Below are positions 24,034 through 31,698 of a stretch of 64,000 nucleotides of DNA, piece after piece. The stretch is from NCBI GenBank assembly GCA_016711095.1, contig JADJTP010000003.1, positions 930,001-994,000 on the forward strand, read 5' to 3'. The translations under genes and the position numbers were made by a program. The notes below the pieces were generated by a model that saw only the letters and a list, made by a program, of their open reading frames with translations, was not told the origin of the DNA and did not search any database. Each line of letters begins with the position of its first letter. The first letter of the stretch is position 1. The stretch is from Actinomycetales bacterium. Its GTDB lineage: Bacteria > Actinomycetota > Actinomycetes > Actinomycetales > Dermatophilaceae.

Positions 24034-24321
24034 TCAGGCGCCGGGGCGCAGGAGCTTGGTCCGCAGGACGCTCTCGTTGAGGTTGAGCTGACGGTCCAGC
24101 TCCGTTGCCGTGGCTGGCTGCGCGGTCATCTGGATGACGGCGTAGATGCCCTCGGACTTCTTCCTGATCTCGTAGGCCAGACGCCGACGACCCCAGATCT
24201 CGACTGTGTCCACGCTGCCGCCGTCTTTGGTGACGACGGCGAGCATCTTGTCCAGTGACGGGGCGACGGTGCGGTCGTCGAGCTCGGGGTCGAGGATGAC
24301 CATGAGTTCGTAATGACGCAT
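24034..24321 (-). CDS. rpsF: 30S ribosomal protein bS6
   Basis: 95 residues: MRHYELMVILDPELDDRTV, VDTVEIWGRRRLAYEIRKKSEGIYAVIQM, ending in LNLNESVLRTKLLRP. First gene of the rpsF-ssb-rpsR-rplI operon. It binds bS18 in the 30S platform. Its promoter must lie in 24322-24580, left of the hairpin and G tract. Confidence 0.97.
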   Translation of the reverse strand: MRHYELMVILDPELDDRTVAPSLDKMLAVVTKDGGSVDTVEIWGRRRLAYEIRKKSEGIYAVIQMTAQPATATELDRQLNLNESVLRTKLLRPGA

Positions 24322-24586
24322 GCGCTAACCCACCTCCTCTGGTCTTGGCGGTCACGGGCTCTCCGTGACAGGAGGGTTGCATGTGTCCGCGCCTCGGCAC
24401 CGATCCTGCCTCATCACACCTCAGGGGGTCCGATGTTTTCCACAGGGGTATGCCGCAGGCGAACCGTCCAAGGCTAGCGGCATCCGGGGCCCGGCGGAAA
24501 TCCGCGCTGGAGGCGGGGGCGTGGGCGGGCCACGCGGGGGCGTGGGCGGGGCACGGGCGCGGGCGGCGGGGCACGGCATACCCGTC

Positions 24587-24655
24587 GCTGTTCGGAGGTT
24601 GTGTGCCTGATCGGAGCTCAGCAGCCTCCGATCAGGCACATAACCTCCGAACAGC
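24587..24655. repeat. Large inverted repeat (30-bp arms, one mismatch)
   Basis: Left arm 24587-24616 begins GCTGTTCGGAGG; right arm 24626-24655 ends CCTCCGAACAGC; 29 of 30 positions pair, with a 9-nt loop CTCAGCAGC. It is the strongest hairpin seen in the window. It could terminate transcription of the mannosyltransferase-like gene, read leftwards. The right arm runs straight into a long G tract. Confidence 0.85.
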
Positions 24656-24658
24656 CGA

Positions 24659-24732
<74 letters not shown>

Positions 24733-24736
24733 GCGG

Positions 24737-26155
24737 TCAGCCGACTCTGACGATCAGCGCGTCGGGCGCGTTGGCCAGCGGCCCGGCCAGCGGGTCCGAC
24801 TCGGCCGGAGAGGCCAACTGCGGCAGCCGGTCGCGAGCCATCCGCCAGGTCTGCACGACCAACCACCCCACCCCGGCCAGTCGCACCACCAGGGTCAGCG
24901 CGTACCAGCCCGAGGGCAGCCCTCGATCGGGCGTCGACGTGCCGGCCAGATAGAGCCACACCCCGCCGAAGTGCAGTGCCTCAGCCGAGGCCCAGATCAG
25001 GTGGTCACGCCAGCGCAGCCCGACCAGAGCGACGAGCGGCACGAGCCAGAGCGAGGCCTGCACGGGGAATGATTTCCCGGTAACAAGCACGATGGCGATC
25101 ATGACCAGCGACACCTCGGCTACCCCCGGACGACGCTCGCCGCCTCCGGCGAGCCACGCCCCGACGAGCACAGCGACGATCCACCCCGTCACCGCGAGCA
25201 GGGTGAGCACCGGCGGGGAGATCGGGTCGGGCAACCTCAGACCGATCGCACCATCGGTCGACGGAGTGAGTTGGCCGAACACCCACGGCGAGCCGAAGCC
25301 GGCGTCGGCGCCGGCCCACTCGGCATACCCGCGCAGTGCCCCGTCGGGGTTGCCCATCCACACGACGGCCAAGATCGCGGCGGCGGTCGCCACCGCGGCG
25401 CCCGCGACCACCCCGGCCGCGCGCAACCGACCCGCACGGGCGGCCACCAGGACGATCGCGACGAGGATGAGTACGGGGTAGGACCTCGCCGAGATGGCCA
25501 GACCGAGCAGCACCCCCGCGCTCAGCAGCCGAGCTCGACCCCACGCCGCCAGCGCCGCCGCCGCGAGCGCCACCGCGACGATGTCGGCGGACACGACGGC
25601 GGTGAGCGCGACGACCGGCGACAGGGCGACGTGGGCGGATCGCAGGGGTTTGCCGCGCACCGACGATGCGGTCCACCACACGGTGAGCGCGAGCAGCAGC
25701 GCGATGAGGATTGCCCAGATGCCGAAGAACAGCCGGGCCCGGGTAACCGCCGACCCGTCGGACACCCACCCGCCGGTGAGGGCCAGCAGCAGCGCAGTCA
25801 GCGGCGGTTGCGCCGGGGTCGGCGCCTCGATCCCCCCGGCGAGGAACGCCGAGATCCCAGCGCCGAGGTTCTGACCCTCGAAGGCCGTCGGCAGATCCGA
25901 GTAGCACATGTGGAAGAACTGGTCCGGGCTGCTCCAGCCGGACTCGATGCAATGCCCGCGCAGCGCGACCCCCAGCGCCATCGGAACCGCCGACGCTGCG
26001 ACCAGCCCGACGGCCAGCCGCCGCCACCCGCGAACCAGCGGCACGGCATACCGACCCAACGGGCCGCCGGCGACCTCACTGGCCGCGCGGGCGATCGGGT
26101 CGTCGCGCGACGGCACGACAACCCGGTCGGGCGGGATGGCGGGACTCACGGCCAC
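24737..26155 (-). CDS. GT87/DUF2029-like polyprenyl-phosphate mannosyltransferase-type membrane protein
   Basis: 472 residues with about 10 hydrophobic helices. After the first helix the loop has SGWSSPDQFFHMCYSDLP, a D/E-containing motif expected of GT-C enzymes, and WMGNPDGALRGYAEW and WVFGQLTPST lie in later loops. Such enzymes add mannose or arabinose from polyprenyl-phosphate donors to cell-envelope glycans outside the membrane. It lies between the PBP gene and rpsF, as in many actinobacteria. Acceptor unknown. Confidence 0.75.
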   Translation of the reverse strand: MAVSPAIPPDRVVVPSRDDPIARAASEVAGGPLGRYAVPLVRGWRRLAVGLVAASAVPMALGVALRGHCIESGWSSPDQFFHMCYSDLPTAFEGQNLGAGISAFLAGGIEAPTPAQPPLTALLLALTGGWVSDGSAVTRARLFFGIWAILIALLLALTVWWTASSVRGKPLRSAHVALSPVVALTAVVSADIVAVALAAAALAAWGRARLLSAGVLLGLAISARSYPVLILVAIVLVAARAGRLRAAGVVAGAAVATAAAILAVVWMGNPDGALRGYAEWAGADAGFGSPWVFGQLTPSTDGAIGLRLPDPISPPVLTLLAVTGWIVAVLVGAWLAGGGERRPGVAEVSLVMIAIVLVTGKSFPVQASLWLVPLVALVGLRWRDHLIWASAEALHFGGVWLYLAGTSTPDRGLPSGWYALTLVVRLAGVGWLVVQTWRMARDRLPQLASPAESDPLAGPLANAPDALIVRVG

Positions 26156-26191
26156 AGGGTATGCCGTGCGCCTGGCAGGACAGCGGGCGCG

Positions 26192-26240
26192 GTCTGTCGC
26201 GTCGGCTGTGTCTGTCGCGTCGGCTGTGTCTGTCGCGTCA
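26192..26240. repeat. 18-bp tandem repeat, 2.7 copies
   Basis: GTCTGTCGCGTCGGCTGT is repeated at 26192, 26210 and partly at 26228, across the stop of the PBP gene and into the upstream region of the mannosyltransferase-like gene. It is a simple tandem expansion; it may shorten or lengthen by slippage. Confidence 0.8.
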
Positions 26241-28373
26241 ACCGGCCGGTGGAGGAACCGTCGGCCTCGTGCCAGTGGTCCTGGTCGGCTGGCCGGGCGG
26301 GGCCGTGGGCCGGCCGGTCGGCTCGATCGTGGCCGGCGGATCAGAGGGCACGACCGGTACGTCCGGCGTGGGGACCGGGGCTGTCGGGGCAGTCGTCGCC
26401 GTCCGCGACGGGGTGGTCGTGGAGGTGCTGGTCGGCGCGCTGGTGGCTACCTTGTCGTCGCCGATGCCGGCCCGCTGCGGGAAGTCGACCTCCGGATCGC
26501 CCTGAAGAGCGGCCCTCATGAACTCGATCCAGATCGTCAACGGGAAGGACCCACCGGACAATTCGTCGACCCCGCCGATTCCGGTGAGCGGCTGCGGCAC
26601 CCCGCCGACGTCCTTGAACATAGCGACCGACGCCGACAGTTGCGGCGTGAACCCGGTGAACCACACCGACTTGCTCTCGTCAGTGGTTCCGGTCTTGCCG
26701 GCCACCGGGCGCCCGACCTGGGAGGCCCGGGCCGCGGTGCCGCCGGTCGTGGTGACACCGCGCATCGCGTCGATGACGTCGGCGGCGACCTCCTTGGCGA
26801 AGCCGTCGACGACGTTGGGCTGGGCGGCATACGAGATGTCGACGGCGTTGGAGGTGACCGACTTGATGAGGTAGGGCGTGGCCCGCCGACCGTTGGCGGC
26901 GATGGTCGCAAAGGCGTTGGCCACATCGATCACGTGCGGAGAGGCGGTGCCGAGGGCGTTCGTCGGGTCAACTCCCAGCCCAGGCGTCCCCTCCGGTATG
27001 CCGGCCGCGATTGCCCCTGCGCGGGTCGCCGCCGGGCCGATCTGAAGGTTGAGCCGGACGAAAGCGGTGTTGACCGACGACGCGGTGGCCCGGCGCAGGT
27101 CGATCGTGCCGTAGGACCGGCCGCCGGCGTTGCGGATCGAGGTCGTCGTCCCCAGCGCGGGGTCCTTGAGCGGACTGCTGCCGTCGATCTGGGTCTTGGT
27201 GGAGATCTGCTGCTGCAGCGCCCCGATCAGGGCGAAGGGTTTGAACGTCGACCCGCCCTGCACGAGGGCGTCGGTCGCCGAGGAGAACTGGCGAGCCTGG
27301 TAATCGGCGCCGCCCCACAATGCGACGACGGCGCCGTCGCCGGGCCGGATGGCGACGAGCCCGGCATACACGTCCTTGATGTTTCCGGTCTTCGGGAAGC
27401 CCTTGAGGACGGCGGCCTCGGCGGCCTTCTGAGCCTTGGCGCTGATCGTCGTCGTGATCCGCAGCCCGCCGCGGTCGATGTCGTCGTCGGTGACCTTGAG
27501 TTTGGTCTGCAACTCCTTGCGCACGTCCGCGACGATGTAGCCGCTCGGGCCGGACAGCGCCCGGGAGGGAGCCTTGGCCGCGATTGTCGGCAGGCCGGTG
27601 AGGGCAGCACGGTCGGCCTGGGTGATCGCTCCGGTCGTCGCCATTCCGTCCAGGACATAGCTCACGCGGTTGGTCAGGTTCGCCTTCTGCTTCTCGCCGA
27701 GGGCCGGGTCAAACAGGCTGGGGGCGTTCATGACGCTGGCGAGCACGGCCGACTCATGGACGGTGAGCTGCCCGACCTCCTTGCCGAAGTAGGCCTTCGC
27801 GGCGGTCTTGACGCCATAGGCGCCGCGGCCGAAATAGATCGTATTGAGATAGCCCTCGAGGATCTGCTGCTTGGACAGATCGCGGTCGATCTTGACGGCG
27901 ATGACCCATTCGCGCAGCTTGCGGTCCAGGGTGCGATCCTGGGTGAGGAAGTAGTTCTTGACGTATTGCTGGGTGATCGTCGAGCCGCCGCCCTGCGTGT
28001 CCGAACCGCGCACGGCCTGCCACACAGAGCGGGCGATGCCCGTCGGCGAGATGCCCTGGTTGGTGTAGAAGTCGCGGTCCTCGGCCGCGATGACCGCCTG
28101 TTGCAGATGGGTCGGGATGCTCGCCAGCGCGATGGACTCCCGGTCGAGCTCGGCGATCCGGGCCATCTCGGTCGTGCCGTCGTCGTAGTAGACGATCGAG
28201 GTCTGGGCGTCGGCGAGCCCGTTGGCGACGTCTGGGACCGGAATGACCGCAAAGGCGATGCCGACCGCAGCCAGGCCGAGACCGAGGGCGGCGAGGCCGG
28301 CCAGCAGGACGCGCTTGATCCAGACCCGGGGCGAGACGTGCAGCCAGGCCGGGCCGCGGCGGCGAGCGGTCAT
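26238..28373 (-). CDS. Class A penicillin-binding protein (transglycosylase/transpeptidase)
   Basis: 711 residues. Cytoplasmic basic N-terminus, one membrane anchor (residues 19-45), GT51 glycosyltransferase domain with catalytic Glu98 in AAEDRDFY and GGSTITQQYVKN, then the transpeptidase with SxxK at 375-378 (STFK), SVN at 433-435 and KTGT at 560-563. The C-terminal 80 residues are Thr/Pro-rich, typical of actinobacterial PonA proteins. It polymerises and cross-links peptidoglycan outside the membrane. No PASTA domain. Comparable to mycobacterial PonA by position near rpsF. Confidence 0.95.
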   Translation of the reverse strand: MTARRRGPAWLHVSPRVWIKRVLLAGLAALGLGLAAVGIAFAVIPVPDVANGLADAQTSIVYYDDGTTEMARIAELDRESIALASIPTHLQQAVIAAEDRDFYTNQGISPTGIARSVWQAVRGSDTQGGGSTITQQYVKNYFLTQDRTLDRKLREWVIAVKIDRDLSKQQILEGYLNTIYFGRGAYGVKTAAKAYFGKEVGQLTVHESAVLASVMNAPSLFDPALGEKQKANLTNRVSYVLDGMATTGAITQADRAALTGLPTIAAKAPSRALSGPSGYIVADVRKELQTKLKVTDDDIDRGGLRITTTISAKAQKAAEAAVLKGFPKTGNIKDVYAGLVAIRPGDGAVVALWGGADYQARQFSSATDALVQGGSTFKPFALIGALQQQISTKTQIDGSSPLKDPALGTTTSIRNAGGRSYGTIDLRRATASSVNTAFVRLNLQIGPAATRAGAIAAGIPEGTPGLGVDPTNALGTASPHVIDVANAFATIAANGRRATPYLIKSVTSNAVDISYAAQPNVVDGFAKEVAADVIDAMRGVTTTGGTAARASQVGRPVAGKTGTTDESKSVWFTGFTPQLSASVAMFKDVGGVPQPLTGIGGVDELSGGSFPLTIWIEFMRAALQGDPEVDFPQRAGIGDDKVATSAPTSTSTTTPSRTATTAPTAPVPTPDVPVVPSDPPATIEPTGRPTAPPGQPTRTTGTRPTVPPPAG

Positions 28374-28689
28374 CGTCGGGACCCGGTGGCCGAAGCGGGC
28401 TCATTGCCGGTCGTGCGGGACGTGCCGGCTGCGCGGCGAGCTGCCTTCGCTTCCCGCTGAGACGCGGGCGAGCCCGCGGTGTCGTTCTGAGAACTCACGA
28501 CGAGGGCCTCCATGCCGATCGATCCGGCGGAGGGCTTGGGGTCGCCTCCTGGTTCCGGATCGCTCCCTCCAGTATGAACACGTATGCCGCGCGCCACCGA
28601 ATCGCTCCCGCTCCCAGGCTGCGCGTTGACCAGTCCCCCCGGCCCCGCGACCAGTCCCCGGGCGCTTGAGGATCCGCCGGGCGTGATGG

Positions 28690-28759
28690 TGTGATGACGC
28701 GCCCGGTGCTGTTACAGCAGCAGTTACCGCGTCATCACGAGCGTCATCAGCCCCGGGCG
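28690..28759. repeat. 70-bp imperfect element, copy B, with internal hairpin
   Basis: Ungapped match to 12053-12122 (47/70 by hand). Within it GTGATGACGCG (28691-28701) pairs with CGCGTCATCAC (28728-28738), an 11-bp stem with a 26-nt loop containing CTGTTACAGCAG. Both copies are intergenic. Confidence 0.45.
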
Positions 28760-28766
28760 AGTGAAG

Positions 28767-28850
28767 ACCGCAACACGCGAACCGCAACACGCGAACCGCA
28801 ACACGCGAAACCGCGACACGCGAAACCGCGACACGCCGGGACCGCGACAC
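28767..28850. repeat. 13/14-bp tandem repeat
   Basis: About six copies of ACCGCAACACGCGA-like units, the later ones drifting to ACCGCGACACGCGA. Spacing is direct, with no unique spacers, so it is a simple tandem array and not a CRISPR. Confidence 0.8.
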
Positions 28851-28862
28851 ATCGCCAGGATG

Positions 28863-28883
28863 TATCGGCTCGATATATCTCAT
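28863..28883. promoter_or_regulatory. Candidate PadR operator/promoter
   Basis: TATCGGCTCGATA is a 5-bp-arm inverted repeat followed by TATCTCATGTTAG, the most A/T-rich stretch nearby, about 230 bp before the padR start. PadR proteins bind short A/T-rich dyads, so autoregulation is plausible. Confidence 0.35.
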
Positions 28884-29110
28884 GTTAGTGTTCGTCTCGT
28901 CGACAGCCGCTGGCCATCCGCATGGGAGGACCTGCCGCCACCGACACGAGAGACACCCAGCAACAGCGGTACGCCTGCGCTGCACGCGCGAACGGTCGAA
29001 CGAAGGTGACGGACACGTCACGCGCGGGGACCGACGAAGGTGCGGCGCACGGCATACCGGCCGCGTTGGGGGTTTGACCGAAGGACGACCACAAGTGGAG
29101 GTGACGGGCG

Positions 29111-29749
29111 GTGTCACGCAGGCGCGAACTGCTCGAGTTTGCCGTGTTGGGGCTGCTGCATGAGAGCCCGATGCACGGCTATGAGCTGCGCAAGCGGCTC
29201 AACACCGCTCTTGGGGCCTTCCGAGCGCTGTCCTACGGCTCGCTCTACCCGTGCCTGCGCGAGTTGGTCGGCAAGGGCTGGATCTTCGAGGCCAGCGGCG
29301 AGCAGACCGGGTTGGGCTCAGGCATCGCCGAGCTGGCCGTCGGCAGCCGCCGCGCCCGGATCGTCTATGAGTTGACCGCCGACGGCAAGGAACACTTCCA
29401 GGACCTGGCCGAGTCGGCGGGGCCGGCATCGTGGGACGACGAGGAATTCGACGTCCACTTCGCCTTCTTCGCCCGCACCCAGGCGGAGGTCCGCTTGCGG
29501 ATCCTGGAGGGGCGGCGCTCGCGGCTGGAGGAGCGGTTGGCCAACATCCGCACCGCATCGGTGCGCAACCGCGAACGGCTCGACCTGTACACCACGGCCC
29601 TGCAACGGCACGGCGAAGAGTCGGCCGAGCGCGAGGTCCGCTGGCTCGAAGAGCTCATCTCGGCCGAGCGCCGCGGCATTACTGGCACAACCGGCACAAC
29701 TGGCACGACCGGCACGACTGGCATCACTCACAACGAACCCCTGGCCTGA
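29111..29749 (+). CDS. PadR-family transcriptional regulator
   Basis: 212 residues from GTG 29111 with GGAGGTGACGG just upstream. The winged helix reads LLEFAVLGLLHESPMHGYELRKRL then LSYGSLYPCLREL; the C-terminal helical domain carries the PadR-C region (RRSRLEERLANIRTA, AEREVRWLEELI). The tail is a GTTGTTGTTG-like run of 9-bp repeats (29676-29728), absent in most relatives. It lies 40 bp upstream of ino1; this PadR-ino1 pairing is common in actinobacteria and suggests control of inositol synthesis. Confidence 0.9.
   Translation: MSRRRELLEFAVLGLLHESPMHGYELRKRLNTALGAFRALSYGSLYPCLRELVGKGWIFEASGEQTGLGSGIAELAVGSRRARIVYELTADGKEHFQDLAESAGPASWDDEEFDVHFAFFARTQAEVRLRILEGRRSRLEERLANIRTASVRNRERLDLYTTALQRHGEESAEREVRWLEELISAERRGITGTTGTTGTTGTTGITHNEPLA
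29676..29728 (+). repeat. 9-bp tandem repeat at the padR 3' end
   Basis: Five units of GGCACAACC/T drifting to GGCACGACC/T encode a Gly-Thr-Thr repeat at the PadR C-terminus. In-frame slippage would only alter tail length. Confidence 0.8.
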
Positions 29750-29789
29750 CCCAGAAGTCCTGGCCGGATATCACACAAGGAGCATCCTC

Positions 29790-30869
29790 ATGGGATCTGT
29801 GCGCGTCGCCATCGTCGGCGTCGGCAACTGCGCGAGCTCGCTCGTGCAGGGTGTTGAGTACTACCGCAATGCAGACGCGACGGGCACCGTCCCGGGCCTC
29901 ATGCACGTGAAGTTCGGGCCCTACCACGTCGGCGACGTGCAGTTCGTGGCCGCGTTCGATGTCGATGACATGAAGGTCGGCAAGGACCTGTCCGAGGCGA
30001 TCAATGCCTCGCAGAACAACACCATGAAGATCGCTGAGGTGCCCACCCTCGGCATCGAGGTGCAGCGCGGGCACACCCTCGACGGACTCGGCAAGTATTA
30101 CCGGCTGACCATCGATGAGTCGGCGGCCGAGCCGGTCGACATCGTCGCCGTGCTCAAGGAGACCAAGGCCGACGTGCTCGTGTCCTACCTGCCGGTGGGC
30201 TCGGAGGAGGCCGACAAGTTCTACGCCCAGTGCGCGATCGACGCCGGCGTGGCCTTCGTCAACGCCCTGCCGGTCTTCATCGCCAGCGACCCGGAGTGGG
30301 CCGCGAAGTTCGAGGCGGCCGGCGTGCCGATCATCGGCGACGACATCAAGAGCCAGGTCGGCGCGACGATCACCCACCGCGTCATGGCCAAGCTGTTCGA
30401 GGACCGCGGCGTCGTGCTCGACCGGACCTACCAGCTCAACGTCGGCGGCAACATGGACTTCAAGAACATGCTCGAGCGTGATCGCCTGGAGTCCAAGAAG
30501 ATCTCCAAGACTCAGGCCGTCACCTCCAACCTGCAGGGTCAGCTGGCTGCCCGCGACGTGCACATCGGCCCGAGCGACTACGTCCAGTGGCTCGACGACC
30601 GCAAGTGGGCCTACGTCCGCCTCGAAGGGCGCGCGTTCGGCGACGCCCCGCTCAACCTCGAATACAAGCTCGAGGTCTGGGACTCCCCCAACTCGGCCGG
30701 CATCATCATCGACGCCATCCGCGCGGCCAAGATCGCCAAGGACCGCGGCATCGGCGGCGCGCTGATCTCTGCGTCGTCCTACCTCATGAAGTCCCCGCCC
30801 GTGCAGCGCCCCGATGACCTGGGCCGCGCCAAGCTCGAGGCCTTCATCGCCGGCACCGAAGAGCGCTGA
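29790..30869 (+). CDS. ino1: Inositol-3-phosphate synthase (actinobacterial type)
   Basis: 359 residues with GGAG-type ribosome-binding site. NAD-binding Rossmann start VRVAIVGVGNCASSLVQGVEYY, then AAFDVDDMKVGKDL, NALPVFIASDPEWA, IIGDDIKSQVGATITHRV and the catalytic-face QLNVGGNMDFKNML. It cyclises glucose-6-phosphate to inositol-3-phosphate in the cytoplasm, the first step towards phosphatidylinositol and mycothiol. Its presence supports a mycothiol-making actinobacterium. Confidence 0.96.
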   Translation: MGSVRVAIVGVGNCASSLVQGVEYYRNADATGTVPGLMHVKFGPYHVGDVQFVAAFDVDDMKVGKDLSEAINASQNNTMKIAEVPTLGIEVQRGHTLDGLGKYYRLTIDESAAEPVDIVAVLKETKADVLVSYLPVGSEEADKFYAQCAIDAGVAFVNALPVFIASDPEWAAKFEAAGVPIIGDDIKSQVGATITHRVMAKLFEDRGVVLDRTYQLNVGGNMDFKNMLERDRLESKKISKTQAVTSNLQGQLAARDVHIGPSDYVQWLDDRKWAYVRLEGRAFGDAPLNLEYKLEVWDSPNSAGIIIDAIRAAKIAKDRGIGGALISASSYLMKSPPVQRPDDLGRAKLEAFIAGTEER

Positions 30870-30893
30870 CCGGCGCGCACCGCACCACCGCGA

Positions 30894-30925
30894 GCGGGCG
30901 GCATACCACCTGGTATGCCGCCCGC
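30894..30925. terminator. 15-bp perfect hairpin between ino1 and kdpE
   Basis: GCGGGCGGCATACCA (30894-30908), CC loop, TGGTATGCCGCCCGC (30911-30925). The genes converge, so it can act for both. The arms are built from two inverted GGCATAC motifs, the 7-mer over-represented across the window. Confidence 0.75.
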
Positions 30926-31008
30926 TTGACGTTGATCTCCGACGTCCTCATGGGCGCCCATCGCCCTGGACGGGGGTTGACGGCGCAAGAGTCAGCGTTG
31001 CTCAGCGG

Positions 31009-31698
31009 TCAGCCGACCAACCGGTAGCCCAGGCCGGGCTCGGTGACCAGGTGCCTAGGCCGTGACGGGTCAGGCTCGAGCTTGCGGCGGATCTGATTGG
31101 CGTAGACCCGGAGGTAGTTGGACTCTCGGCCATAGCCGGGGCCCCAGACGGCCTTGAGCAGGGCCTCGTGGGGGACGAGTCGGTCGGGGTGCCGGGCGAG
31201 TTCGGCCAGCAATCGCCACTCCGTGGGAGTGAGATGCACCTCCACGTCAGAGTCGACGCGGCGAGCGGTCATCGTCGCGAAATCCAGCCGGAAGGCGACG
31301 CAGTCGAACGTCGGAGTGTCGGCCGAGAAGTCCTGCGGGCCACGGCGCAACGCCGCCCGGACCCGCGCCATGAGCTCATCGGGACCGAACGGCTTGGTCA
31401 CGAAGTCGTCGGCACCCTCATCGAGCGCCTCGACTTTGTCGTCGGACTGATGGCGAGCGGACAACACGATCACCGGGACCGTGGACTGAGCCCTGATCCG
31501 ACGCAGCACGTCGACTCCGTCGAGGTCGGGCAGCCCGAGATCGAGGATGACAAGATCGGGGGGCTGATCGGCCAGAGCTGACAGAGCATCCCGGCCGGTG
31601 CCGACCGTTTCGACGGTATAGCCCCTGGCCACGAGGTTGATCCGCAGGGTGCGTTGGATGGCTGGCTCGTCATCGACGACGAGAATGCGCCCGCTCAC
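31009..31698 (-). CDS. kdpE: KDP operon response regulator KdpE
   Basis: 229 residues. Receiver domain with RILVVDDEPAIQRTL, phosphoacceptor in VILDLGLPDLDG, and FVTKPFGPDELMAR; OmpR-type winged helix HLTPTEWRLLAELARHPDRLV ending in YLRVYANQIRRKLEPDP. Start overlaps the kdpD stop (ATGA). Phosphorylated by KdpD, it switches on kdpFABC when K+ is scarce. Confidence 0.95.
   Translation of the reverse strand: MSGRILVVDDEPAIQRTLRINLVARGYTVETVGTGRDALSALADQPPDLVILDLGLPDLDGVDVLRRIRAQSTVPVIVLSARHQSDDKVEALDEGADDFVTKPFGPDELMARVRAALRRGPQDFSADTPTFDCVAFRLDFATMTARRVDSDVEVHLTPTEWRLLAELARHPDRLVPHEALLKAVWGPGYGRESNYLRVYANQIRRKLEPDPSRPRHLVTEPGLGYRLVG

Larger units (their letters stand above)
28374..29110. other. 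737-bp intergenic region between ponA-like and padR genes
   Basis: It holds divergent promoters, the second copy of the 70-bp element (28690-28759), a 13/14-bp tandem repeat (28767-28850), and a candidate operator TATCGGCTCGATA (28863-28875). Open frames are shadows of repeats with no family match. Two GGCATAC motifs are present, and GTACGCC, otherwise nearly absent right of 18 kb, occurs once near 28968. Confidence 0.7.

Noticed and set aside
25908..28460. 850-codon open frame on the plus strand
   Set aside because: It is antisense to the PBP gene, Gly/Arg-rich, has no domain motif and reflects lack of stops in GC-rich DNA.
28767..28850. Possible CRISPR array
   Set aside because: Units of 13-14 bp repeat directly without spacers, and there are no cas genes.
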